Source: Marmoricola sp.
GTDB taxonomy: Bacteria > Actinomycetota > Actinomycetes > Propionibacteriales > Nocardioidaceae
NCBI GenBank assembly: GCA_025965195.1
Contig: JAOPXK010000105.1
Span: 1-45,791 of the forward strand
Reading direction: 5' to 3'
Length of the DNA: 45,791 nt
Part shown: positions 24,048 through 31,508 of the stretch, one piece after another
Position numbering within the stretch: position 1 is the first letter of the stretch
Layout: every line of letters starts with the position of its first letter
The notes under the pieces: generated by a model
What the model saw: only the letters and a program-made list of their open reading frames with translations
What the model was told of the DNA's origin: nothing
Databases searched by the model: none
Position numbers and translations under genes: made by a program

Positions 24048-24375
24048 GCCGTTCGGACGGCGCCGCGGCGGGCGCCGTACTCCCGACTGGGCGAAGGTCC
24101 GGCACCGCATCTGACGCCCCGATTCGCCAAGCCCAGAAGGCGGGGCTAAGATTCACAGGTTGCCTCGGCGAGGGAGACCTCACCTCCGTGATCGACGCGG
24201 CCGGTTCGTGAATCCATGCTGTGATCCACAGTCTGGGAATCCATGCACCGCGCCCGTTGTGCGTGCGGTGCATGTGTCGTCTCCGAGCTGATCACCGCTC
24301 ATCAGCCTCGTCTTTTGGCAGCCACAGACGTAGCAAAACGACTTGTACGACGATTGACTCGAGGAGCAACACAGC
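24048..24375 (+). other. 328-base intergenic region: prs terminator and rplY leader
   Basis: The region holds no credible gene. From left to right it contains: a stem-loop ACGGCGCC/GGCGCCGT with a 6-base loop (24057-24078), a likely prs terminator; a -10-like TAAGAT (24147-24152); a direct repeat GAATCCATGC (24210-24219 and 24237-24246); and a 10-base-pair hairpin CATGCACCGC/GCGGTGCATG (24242-24251 and 24265-24274). If the -10 is right, rplY would have a structured leader of about 215 bases, long enough for regulation. Confidence 0.5.
24057..24078 (+). terminator. Stem-loop after prs
   Basis: ACGGCGCC (24057-24064), loop GCGGCG and GGCGCCGT (24071-24078) give eight base pairs ten bases after the prs stop. 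No T-run follows. Confidence 0.5.
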
Positions 24376-25062
24376 ATGTCTGAGGATCTGATCAAGGCCG
24401 AGACTCGCACGGAGTTCGGCAAGGGCGCCGCCCGCCGTATCCGCCGCGCCAACAAGGTGCCTGCCGTCATCTACGGCCACGGCAACGACCCCATCCACGT
24501 GACCCTGCCCGGCCACGACACGATGATGGCCATCAAGCACGGCGGCACCAACGCCGTCCTCAATATCGAGGTCGACGGCAAGGTCCAGCTCGCGCTCACC
24601 AAGCAGATCCAGCAGCACGCGATCAAGGGATTCCTGGAGCACGTCGACTTCGTGGCTGTCCGCAAGGGCGAGAAGGTCACTGTCGAGGTCCGGATCCACC
24701 TGGTCGGCGACGCCGCTGCCGAGACCTTTGTGGCAACCGAGAACAACGTGGTCACCCTCGAGGCCGAGGCGACCCACATCCCCGAGTCGATCGAGGTCTC
24801 GATCGAGGGCCTCACCGCCGGCACCCAGATCCTGGCGTCCGACCTCACGCTGCCGGCCGGCTCGACGCTGGTCACCGACCCCGACCAGCTGATCGTCAAC
24901 ATCACCCAGGAGAAGTCGCAGGAAGAGGCCGAGGCAGAGCTTGCCGAGGCCGAGAGCGAGGCCGGCATCGAGCACGACGCCCCCGAAGGCGAGGACGCCG
25001 AGGCCGGCGCCTCCGCCGATGGCGGCGACGCTGCGGCCGACTCGGCTCCAGACGAGGGCTGA
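24376..25062 (+). CDS. rplY: 50S ribosomal protein L25 / general stress protein Ctc
   Basis: The 228-residue protein is of the long (Ctc or TL5) form, which binds 5S rRNA. An N-terminal L25 domain (residues 1-90; TRTEFGKGAARRIRRANKVPAVIYG, split for reference) is followed by a beta domain (about 95-185; SIEVSIEGLTAGTQI). The last 40 residues are an acidic Glu/Ala/Asp-rich tail (SQEEAEAELAEAESEAG), common in actinobacterial versions and probably disordered. The ATG follows GGAG. pth starts 59 bases downstream, so rplY and pth are likely co-transcribed, as in mycobacteria. Confidence 0.95.
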   Translation: MSEDLIKAETRTEFGKGAARRIRRANKVPAVIYGHGNDPIHVTLPGHDTMMAIKHGGTNAVLNIEVDGKVQLALTKQIQQHAIKGFLEHVDFVAVRKGEKVTVEVRIHLVGDAAAETFVATENNVVTLEAEATHIPESIEVSIEGLTAGTQILASDLTLPAGSTLVTDPDQLIVNITQEKSQEEAEAELAEAESEAGIEHDAPEGEDAEAGASADGGDAAADSAPDEG

Positions 25063-25121
25063 CCTTCTTCACCTTGCTCCACTTCTGGCGACGGGCCCGG
25101 ACTACCCACAAGGACGCACCA

Positions 25122-25715
25122 ATGACCGACAGCGATGTCTGGCTGGTCGTCGGACTGGGGAATCCGGGCCCGACGTACGCCGGCACCAGGCACAACATCG
25201 GCTATCTCGTCACCGACGAGCTGGCCCGTCGAATGGGTTCACCGTTCCGGGCGCACAAGTCCGGCCGGGCCGAGGTCGTCGAAGGACGCCTCACTCCTGC
25301 CGGTACGCCGGGCCCGCGGATCGTGCTGATGCGCGCCCGTGGCTACATGAACGAGTCGGGCGGCCCGGTTTCGACCCTCGCGAAGTTCTACAAGGTCGAG
25401 CCTGACCACATCATTGCGATCCACGACGAGCTCGACATCCCGTTCGGCACCCTCCGGGTCAAGTTCGGTGGGGGCGACAACGGCCACAATGGGCTGAAGT
25501 CGATGCGCGCCTCGCTGGGCACCGGTGACTTCTTCCGGGTGCGCGCCGGCATCGGTCGCCCACCCGGCCGCCAGGAGCCCGCCGACTTCGTGCTGTCCAG
25601 CTACTCCAGCGTCGAGCGCAAGGAACTTCCGTTCCAGATCGACACGGCCGCGGACGCTGTCGAGTCGCTGATCGACGCCGGGCTCGACTCCACCCAGCAG
25701 GCCTTCAACCGCTGA
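25122..25715 (+). CDS. pth: Peptidyl-tRNA hydrolase
   Basis: The 197-residue enzyme releases peptides from peptidyl-tRNA dropped by ribosomes. The family start VVGLGNPGPTYAGTRHNIGY contains the catalytic His, followed by ARGYMNESGG (with the substrate-positioning Asn), HDELDIPFG (catalytic Asp) and GGGDNGHNGLKS. The ATG at 25122 follows AAGGA; the frame extends upstream to 25074 without a ribosome binding site and would add non-family residues. It is the last gene of the glmU-prs-rplY-pth order. Confidence 0.96.
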   Translation: MTDSDVWLVVGLGNPGPTYAGTRHNIGYLVTDELARRMGSPFRAHKSGRAEVVEGRLTPAGTPGPRIVLMRARGYMNESGGPVSTLAKFYKVEPDHIIAIHDELDIPFGTLRVKFGGGDNGHNGLKSMRASLGTGDFFRVRAGIGRPPGRQEPADFVLSSYSSVERKELPFQIDTAADAVESLIDAGLDSTQQAFNR

Positions 25716-25786
25716 CGGCTGCGGGTCGGGTGCCGAGGGGGTCGCCCCGGCAGCCGCCTCAGCACGCGACCCGTAGTCTGACCGCC

Positions 25787-26584
25787 ATGATCGACTTCGA
25801 CCCGGGCTCGCCGCCCGAAGCCGCCGCCGCTGATGACCACGTCCTCGCCGCCTGGACGGCGACTGTCGCCGGCGAGCTGCTCCTCCAGGTGCGGCAGAGC
25901 GGCCTGGAGGGAAAGGACCTCAAGGACGCCGGCGACCTCGCCGCGCACAACCTGTTGATGCAGCTGCTCGCGGAGCACCGGCCGGGCGATGCCGTCCTGA
26001 GCGAAGAGGGCCCGAAGGAGGGAGCCGACAAGGCCAGACTCTCCGCGGATCGGGTGTGGATCGTGGACCCGCTGGACGGCACCCGGGAGTTCTCGGAGCC
26101 GCCTCGCGACGACTGGGCCGTGCACGTTGCGCTGTGGTCGCGGGCGAGTGGGGATCTCGTCGTCGGAGCGGTCGCCCAGCCAGGACTCGGTACGACGTTC
26201 CACACCGGCCAGCCTCCCGTCGTACCCCCGTCGACGTCGGCCCGTCCGCGGCTCGTCGTTTCCCGGACCCGGCCGCCGGCGGTCGCCACGGCGCTTGCCG
26301 AGGAGCTCGATGCCGAGCTGGTGCCGATGGGCTCGGCCGGAGCAAAGGTGATCTCGGTCGTTCGCGATGTCTCCGATGCCTATGTGCACTCCGGAGGGCA
26401 GTACGAGTGGGACTCGGCTGCGCCCGTCGCAGTGGCCAGGGCCGCCGGTCTGTTCACCTCGCGCCTCGACGGCTCGCCGCTGGTCTACAACCAGGACGAC
26501 GTCTACCTCCCGGACCTCATCGTCTGCCGACCGGAACTGTCCGAGGTGATCCTGGAGTTCGTCCGGAAGCACGGCGTGGCCTGA
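25787..26584 (+). CDS. cysQ: 3'(2'),5'-bisphosphate nucleotidase, CysQ type
   Basis: The 265-residue Mg2+-dependent phosphatase belongs to the inositol monophosphatase superfamily. Motif A is VWIVDPLDGTREF, with metal-binding Asp94 and Asp97; an upstream SEEGPKE supplies another ligand; and the C-terminal QYEWDSAAPVAVARAAG supplies the catalytic Asp. CysQ enzymes recycle 3'-phosphoadenosine-5'-phosphate from sulfate assimilation; some relatives use inositol or fructose phosphates. The ATG at 25787 has no ribosome binding site but follows TAGTCT (25773-25778) by 8 bases, so it is probably leaderless. The frame upstream to 25730 is rejected for this reason. Confidence 0.88.
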   Translation: MIDFDPGSPPEAAAADDHVLAAWTATVAGELLLQVRQSGLEGKDLKDAGDLAAHNLLMQLLAEHRPGDAVLSEEGPKEGADKARLSADRVWIVDPLDGTREFSEPPRDDWAVHVALWSRASGDLVVGAVAQPGLGTTFHTGQPPVVPPSTSARPRLVVSRTRPPAVATALAEELDAELVPMGSAGAKVISVVRDVSDAYVHSGGQYEWDSAAPVAVARAAGLFTSRLDGSPLVYNQDDVYLPDLIVCRPELSEVILEFVRKHGVA

Positions 26585-26713
26585 CTTCGAGCTCTGGGCA
26601 TCACTTCCCAGGGATGCGAGGCTGCGACGGCGAAGCAACGTCGAGCTGTTCCTGGCACCTTCTGGGAGCGCGCTCTCTTCGATCCGCGGGACGTCGAGGT
26701 CTAGGTTGTCGGG

Positions 26714-27670
26714 GTGGCGAACCCTGCAATCGAGATAGAGGTCGACGACAAGGTCGTCCGGATCTCGAACCCCGACCGGGTCTACTTCCCTGCGCGCGGC
26801 GAGACCAAGCTCGACCTGGTCGAGTACTACCTCGCGGTCGGCGACGGCATCGTCAACGCGCTGCGTGAGCGGCCATGCATGCTGCATCGGTTTCCGACCG
26901 GAGTCACCGGGGAGAAGGTGCACCAGAAGCGGCTGCCGCACGGAGCGCCGCCTTGGATGGAGACGGTGCGGGTGCATTTTCCGCGCTGGAACCGGTACGC
27001 CGACGAGCTCTGTGTGACCGAGCTGGCGCAGGTGATCTGGGCCGTGCAGATGTCGACCGTCGAGTTCCATCCCTGGAATACCCGCCGCACAGCCGTCGAA
27101 TTTCCCGACGAGTGGCGGATCGACCTCGACCCCGGACCGACCTGCACCTGGGAGACCGTCCAGAAGGTCGCGCACGTGGCCCACGAGGTCCTCGACTCCC
27201 TGGGCGCGACCGGCTTTCCGAAGACCTCGGGCGGCTCGGGCCTGCACATCTACGTCCGGATCTCACCGGACCACGGTTTCTCCGACGTACGTCGTGCCGC
27301 GCTGGCGTTCGCTCGTGAGGTCGAGCGGCGTTGTGATCTGGTCACGACGACCTGGTGGCGCAAGGACCGTGATCCCGCCCAGCTGTTCGTCGACTACAAC
27401 CAGAATGCCCGGGACCACACCATCGCCGCGGCGTACTCCGTGCGAGGCAACGAGATCGGCACCGTCTCCGCCCCGATCCACTGGGACGAGGTCGACGACT
27501 GCGAGCCCGAGGACTTCACGATCGCGACCATGCCGGCCCGGTTCGCCGAGCTCGGCGACCTGCATGCCGGCATCGACGACGCCGTCTTCGACCTGTCCCC
27601 ACTGCTCGAGTGGGCCGACCGCGACGAGAAGGCCGGAGCCGCCCCACCAGCCGACCCCGAGGATCGCTGA
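26714..27670 (+). CDS. Stand-alone LigD-type polymerase/primase domain
   Basis: The 318-residue archaeo-eukaryotic primase-like polymerase corresponds to the PolDom of LigD, used in bacterial non-homologous end joining and gap repair. The catalytic acidic motif is RIDLDPGP, with Asp137 and Asp139; SGGSGLHIYVRI and VDYNQNARDHTIAAAYSVR (later motifs that contact the triphosphate and DNA) follow. No ligase or nuclease domain is fused and no Ku gene is in the window. Mycobacterial stand-alone versions (PolD1/PolD2) fill short gaps and can insert ribonucleotides. The GTG at 26714 lies 6 bases after TAGGTT (26702-26707), again leaderless-looking. Its stop codon lies inside a dispersed repeat at 27669. 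Confidence 0.92.
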   Translation: MANPAIEIEVDDKVVRISNPDRVYFPARGETKLDLVEYYLAVGDGIVNALRERPCMLHRFPTGVTGEKVHQKRLPHGAPPWMETVRVHFPRWNRYADELCVTELAQVIWAVQMSTVEFHPWNTRRTAVEFPDEWRIDLDPGPTCTWETVQKVAHVAHEVLDSLGATGFPKTSGGSGLHIYVRISPDHGFSDVRRAALAFAREVERRCDLVTTTWWRKDRDPAQLFVDYNQNARDHTIAAAYSVRGNEIGTVSAPIHWDEVDDCEPEDFTIATMPARFAELGDLHAGIDDAVFDLSPLLEWADRDEKAGAAPPADPEDR

Positions 27671-27777
27671 CCCGGCAGAAATTCACGCTGACTGGGCGCC
27701 GACCCGGCAGAAGTTCATCGTGCGTGCGTGAACTTCTGCCGGGTCGAGGCATTTCTAGCGTGAGTTGTCGACGGGTC
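27669..27777. repeat. Cluster of four GACCCGGCAGAAGTTCACGC-type repeats
   Basis: The copies are GACCCGGCAGAAATTCACGC (27669-27688, including the stop of the polymerase gene), GACCCGGCAGAAGTTCATCG (27701-27720), its inverted partner GCGTGAACTTCTGCCGGGTC (27726-27745) and a decayed inverted copy (27758-27777). The middle two can form a 17-base-pair hairpin (27701-27717 with 27729-27745) with an 11-base loop, which could stop transcription before the aldehyde dehydrogenase promoter. Confidence 0.8.
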
Positions 27778-27792
27778 GGCGAAAGACGAGCA

Positions 27793-27819
27793 CTTTACAA
27801 GACAAGGCATTGTGTAAAG
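27793..27819. promoter_or_regulatory. Dyad CTTTACA-N13-TGTAAAG over the aldehyde dehydrogenase promoter
   Basis: CTTTACA (27793-27799) and TGTAAAG (27813-27819) are perfect reverse complements 13 bases apart. The right arm overlaps a candidate -35 (TTGTGT, 27810-27815), with the -10 TATTCT at 27834-27839, so it is placed as a repressor site. The same spacing and near-identical arms occur before the P450 gene (35498-35522). The regulator is not known. Confidence 0.65.
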
Positions 27820-27845
27820 GTCGGGGGGCGGCCTATTCTCCGGAC

Positions 27846-29477
27846 ATGAGCCTGCCCTCTGACCCGTCGAACACTCCGACCGGATCCAGCGCGACGGAGT
27901 TTCCGCACGATCCGGAGCACGACCCGAGGGCGTCGTACGCGTTCGAGCGTGAGTACGTCAGGGCGCTCACGGACCGGATCGTGACGACCACCGGCCGGTC
28001 GGTGACGGCGTACGCCCCGAGCACCGGCCAGCCCCTCGCGACGATTCCGCAGTCGAGTGCCGAGGACGTGGCCGAGGCCTTCGCGCGGGCGCGCCGGGCT
28101 CAGAAGGCCTGGGCACAGACCTCCCTCGACGACCGCGCGGAGAAGCTCCTCCGTCTCCATGACCTCGTGCTCGACCGGCAGGACGAGATCATCGACCTGA
28201 TCTGCTGGGAGTCGGGCAAGGCTCGCAAGAACGCCTTCGACGAGCCGTTGCACATCGCGCTGACCGCGCGCTACTACGGGCGTACGGCGCACCAGCACCT
28301 CGACACGGCCGGACGGATGGGGGTCTTCCCGGTCCTGACCCGCGTGCAGGTCAACCGGGTGCCCAAGGGTGTCGTCGGGATCATCTCGCCGTGGAACTAC
28401 CCCTTCACGATGGCACTCTGCGACGGCCTGCCGGCCCTGCTCGCCGGCAACGCGGTGGTGATCAAGCCCGACTCGCAGACCGTGCTGAGCGCGCTGCTCG
28501 CGGCCCAGCTCCTCGAGGAGGCTGGCTTCCCGCGCGACCTCTGGAACGTCGTCGCCGGTGCCGGCCGCGAGCTGGGCACGCCGATGATCGAGCGTGCCGA
28601 CTACATCTGCTTCACCGGCTCGACCGCGACCGGCAAGACGATCGCCAAGCAGTGCGCGGAGCGGCTGATCGGCTGCTCGCTCGAGCTCGGCGGCAAGAAC
28701 CCGATCCTGATCCTGCGCGACGCGGACATCGACCGGGCCGCCGAGGGTGCCGTCCGCGCGACGTTCTCCAACGCCGGCCAGCTCTGTGTCTCCACCGAGC
28801 GGATGTTCGTCGCCGACCAGATCTACGACCGGTTCAAGGACCGCTTCGTCGCCAAGACCGAGGCGATGACCCTGGGCGTCGGCATCGGCTGGGGCGTCGA
28901 CATGGGGTCGCTGATCTCGCAGGACCAGCTCGACACCGTCACCGCGCACGTCGAGGATGCCGTCGCCAAGGGCGCCACGGTCCTGACCGGCGGCAAGGCC
29001 CGCCCGGACCTCGGCCCGTTCTTCTTCGAGCCGACCATCCTCGAGGGCGTCACACCGGAGATGACCTGCTTCGAGAACGAGACCTTCGGCCCGGTCATCT
29101 CGCTCTACCGCTTCCACGACGAGGCCGACGCGGTCGCGCGGGCCAATGCGGGCGAGTACGGCCTGAACGGCTCGATCTACAGCCGCGACGTCAGGCGGGC
29201 CCGGCTGATCGCCGGCCAGATCAAGTGCGGCACGGTGAACATCAACGAGGCGTTCGCCGCAACGTTCGCGAGCATCGATGCGCCGATGGGCGGCATGCGC
29301 CAGTCCGGCCTCGGCCGCCGCCAGGGCACCGAGGGCATCCTGCGCTACACCGAGACGCAGTCGGTCGGCTCGCAGCGCCTGGTCCCGATCGCTCCGTTCC
29401 TCGGGATGAGCGACGAGACCTACGCGAAGGTGATGACCGCCAGCCTCCGCCTGCTCAACAAGCTCGGCAAGGCATGA
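27846..29477 (+). CDS. Aldehyde dehydrogenase (succinate-semialdehyde dehydrogenase, GabD2-like)
   Basis: The 543-residue ALDH superfamily enzyme shows the NAD site IISPWNYPFTMALCDGLPAL, FTGSTATGKTIAKQ, the base LELGGKNPILIL, the nucleophile in FSNAGQLCVSTERMF and ENETFGPVISLYRF. The 40-residue N-terminal extension and overall pattern resemble GabD2 of mycobacteria, so oxidation of succinate semialdehyde or a longer aldehyde is likely. The ATG at 27846 follows the -10 TATTCT by 6 bases with no ribosome binding site, so it is probably leaderless. It overlaps the GMC oxidase gene (ATGA at 29474-29477), so the pair probably oxidises an alcohol to an acid in two steps. Control is through the dyad at 27793. 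Confidence 0.9.
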   Translation: MSLPSDPSNTPTGSSATEFPHDPEHDPRASYAFEREYVRALTDRIVTTTGRSVTAYAPSTGQPLATIPQSSAEDVAEAFARARRAQKAWAQTSLDDRAEKLLRLHDLVLDRQDEIIDLICWESGKARKNAFDEPLHIALTARYYGRTAHQHLDTAGRMGVFPVLTRVQVNRVPKGVVGIISPWNYPFTMALCDGLPALLAGNAVVIKPDSQTVLSALLAAQLLEEAGFPRDLWNVVAGAGRELGTPMIERADYICFTGSTATGKTIAKQCAERLIGCSLELGGKNPILILRDADIDRAAEGAVRATFSNAGQLCVSTERMFVADQIYDRFKDRFVAKTEAMTLGVGIGWGVDMGSLISQDQLDTVTAHVEDAVAKGATVLTGGKARPDLGPFFFEPTILEGVTPEMTCFENETFGPVISLYRFHDEADAVARANAGEYGLNGSIYSRDVRRARLIAGQIKCGTVNINEAFAATFASIDAPMGGMRQSGLGRRQGTEGILRYTETQSVGSQRLVPIAPFLGMSDETYAKVMTASLRLLNKLGKA

Positions 29478-31195
29478 GCACCCCGCCAAGCGAGTTCGAC
29501 TACGACGTCCTCATCATCGGGTCCGGCTTCGGCGGCTCGGTCAGTGCGCTCCGGCTTACCGAGAAGGGCTACCGGGTCGCCGTACTCGAGGCCGGCGCCC
29601 GGCTCAGCGACGAGGACTTCGCCGACACCTCCTGGGACCTGAAGAAGTTCCTGTTCCAGCCCGAGATCGGCTGCTACGGCATCCAGCGCATCGACGCGGT
29701 CAAGGACTGCCTGATCCTCGCGGGAGCAGGTGTGGGCGGCGGATCGCTGGTCTACGCGAACACGTTGTACGAACCCCTCGACGCGTTCTACCAGGACAAG
29801 TCGTGGGCACACATCACCGACTGGAAGGCCGAGCTGGCGCCGTACTACGACCAGGCGAAGCGGATGCTCGGTGTGGTCACCTACCCGCACCTGACACCGG
29901 CCGACAAGATCATGAAGACGGTCGCCGACGAGATGGGTGTGGGGGAGTCATTCCACCCAACGCCGGTCGGAGTGTTCTTCGGAGGGCCGGGCCAGGCTCC
30001 GGGCGCGAAGGTTGCCGACCCGTTCTTCGGCGGCGAGGGCCCGGACCGCAGTGCCTGCCTGAACTGTGGCGAGTGCATGACCGGGTGCCGGCACAACGCC
30101 AAGAACACCCTGGTCAAGAACTACCTCTACCTCGCCGAGAAGCGAGGCGCCGAGGTGCACCCGTTGACCACCGTCACGCGGGTCCGCCCGATCGACGGCG
30201 GCTACCGGGTCGATGCCCGCTGGACGAAGGCCAAGCTCTCCCGGCGTACGGCGACGAAGACGTTCACCGCACGCCAGGTGGTCTTCGCCGCGGCCGCACT
30301 CGGTACGTCGAAACTGCTGCACGTCCTGAAGGTCACCGGCGACCTTCCCGACCTGTCCGACCGCCTCGGCGTGCTGACCCGGACCAACTCCGAGGCCCTG
30401 CTGGGCGCGATCGCACCGGACATGGGGACCGACTACTCCGAAGGGGTCGCGATCACCTCGTCCTTCCATCCCGACGAGGTGACCCACATCGAGCCGGTCC
30501 GCTACGGCAAGGGCTCCAACGCGATGTCGCTGATGCAGACGGTGCTCACCGACGGTGGCGGCGACAGGCCGCGCTGGCAGACCTGGCTCGCGCAGCTCTG
30601 GGCCGAGAAGGCCAACATCGCCAAGCTCTACGACTTCAAGCACTGGTCCGAGCGCACGGTGATCGCGCTGGTCATGCAGACGCTGGACAACTCGATCACC
30701 ACGTTCCCGAAGAAGACGCCGCTGGGCTGGCGGATGACCTCGAAGCAGGGCCACGGCGAGCCGAACCCGTCCTGGATCCCGGCCGCCAACGACGCCGTAC
30801 GCCGGATGGCCGCGGCCATGGGTGGCGGGACCGCCGGCGGCACGATCGGGGAGCCGTTCAACGTCCCGCTGACCGCGCACTTCATCGGCGGCTGCACGAT
30901 CGGGGACTCGCCGGCCTCCGGAGTGGTGGACCCCTTCCACCGGGTCTACAACTATCCGGGCCTGCACATCGCGGACGGCTCGACGATCAGCGCCAACCTC
31001 GGCGTGAACCCGTCGCTGACGATCACCGCCCAGGCGGAGCGGGCGATGTCCTACTGGCCCAACAAGGGTGAGGTGGACCCCCGTCCCGAGATCGGGTCGG
31101 CCTACCAGAAGATCGCGCCGGTTGCGCCGAACTCTCCGGCCGTTCCCGAGGCAGCCCCCGGCGCGCTCAGGCTCCCGATCGTGCAGGTCTCGTAG
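29474..31195 (+). CDS. GMC-family FAD oxidoreductase (ChoD-like)
   Basis: The 573-residue flavoenzyme oxidises an alcohol, possibly a sterol or long-chain alcohol. The FAD motif VLIIGSGFGGSVSALRL opens the protein. GAGVGGGSLVYAN and the C-terminal HFIGGCTIGDSPASGVVDP and LHIADGSTISANLGVNPSLT (substrate and FAD domains with the active-site His and Asn) are typical. A cysteine cluster Cys195-x2-Cys198-x2-Cys201-x3-Cys205 lies in CLNCGECMTGC, seen in the ChoD/long-chain alcohol oxidase branch. It resembles mycobacterial ChoD (Rv3409c), which also lies near guanine-nucleotide genes. No Tat or Sec signal is visible. Translationally coupled to the aldehyde dehydrogenase upstream. Confidence 0.9.
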   Translation: MSTPPSEFDYDVLIIGSGFGGSVSALRLTEKGYRVAVLEAGARLSDEDFADTSWDLKKFLFQPEIGCYGIQRIDAVKDCLILAGAGVGGGSLVYANTLYEPLDAFYQDKSWAHITDWKAELAPYYDQAKRMLGVVTYPHLTPADKIMKTVADEMGVGESFHPTPVGVFFGGPGQAPGAKVADPFFGGEGPDRSACLNCGECMTGCRHNAKNTLVKNYLYLAEKRGAEVHPLTTVTRVRPIDGGYRVDARWTKAKLSRRTATKTFTARQVVFAAAALGTSKLLHVLKVTGDLPDLSDRLGVLTRTNSEALLGAIAPDMGTDYSEGVAITSSFHPDEVTHIEPVRYGKGSNAMSLMQTVLTDGGGDRPRWQTWLAQLWAEKANIAKLYDFKHWSERTVIALVMQTLDNSITTFPKKTPLGWRMTSKQGHGEPNPSWIPAANDAVRRMAAAMGGGTAGGTIGEPFNVPLTAHFIGGCTIGDSPASGVVDPFHRVYNYPGLHIADGSTISANLGVNPSLTITAQAERAMSYWPNKGEVDPRPEIGSAYQKIAPVAPNSPAVPEAAPGALRLPIVQVS

Positions 31196-31508
31196 CTCCT
31201 GAACCCAAAAGGCCCCGGACATGACACCAGGACCTGACCGGGGAGGGAGGGAGGTCAGGCCCTGGTCGCGTCCACGTTTAGGCGGACCGTGTCGAGATCC
31301 GGCCTGGGAGGGAGCAATCTGCCGGATCTGAATGGCTCAACGAGTCGCTCTGACCCGGGTTATGCCCCGCGTCGGGGAAAAGCGCAGATTTCCGGGAAAC
31401 TCTCGAGGAATCCCGTCGGCGCCGGTCGGCGCCTTCGGCAGCGACCGCTGCAGTTAGACTCGACCCTTCCCCGGCTCGCCCTATCGTGACCTGGAAAGGC
31501 CCCCTCTC
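31196..31508 (+). other. 313-base intergenic region before guaA
   Basis: No gene is seen. The region holds the terminator hairpin at 31227-31265, a GGCGCC-rich palindromic stretch near 31418-31435, and a -10-like TAGACT (31455-31460) placing the guaA start of transcription near 31467. Nothing resembling a guanine riboswitch was found. Confidence 0.5.
31227..31265 (+). terminator. Terminator hairpin after the GMC oxidase gene
   Basis: CCAGGACCTGACC (31227-31239) pairs with GGTCAGGCCCTGG (31253-31265) with a single internal mismatch and a 13-base purine-rich loop. It lies 32 bases after the stop codon and has no T-run. Confidence 0.7.

Noticed and set aside
28391-29473. Upstream extension of the GMC oxidase frame (open from 28391)
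   Set aside because: This part is an out-of-frame shadow of the aldehyde dehydrogenase gene; the true start is the ATG at 29474.
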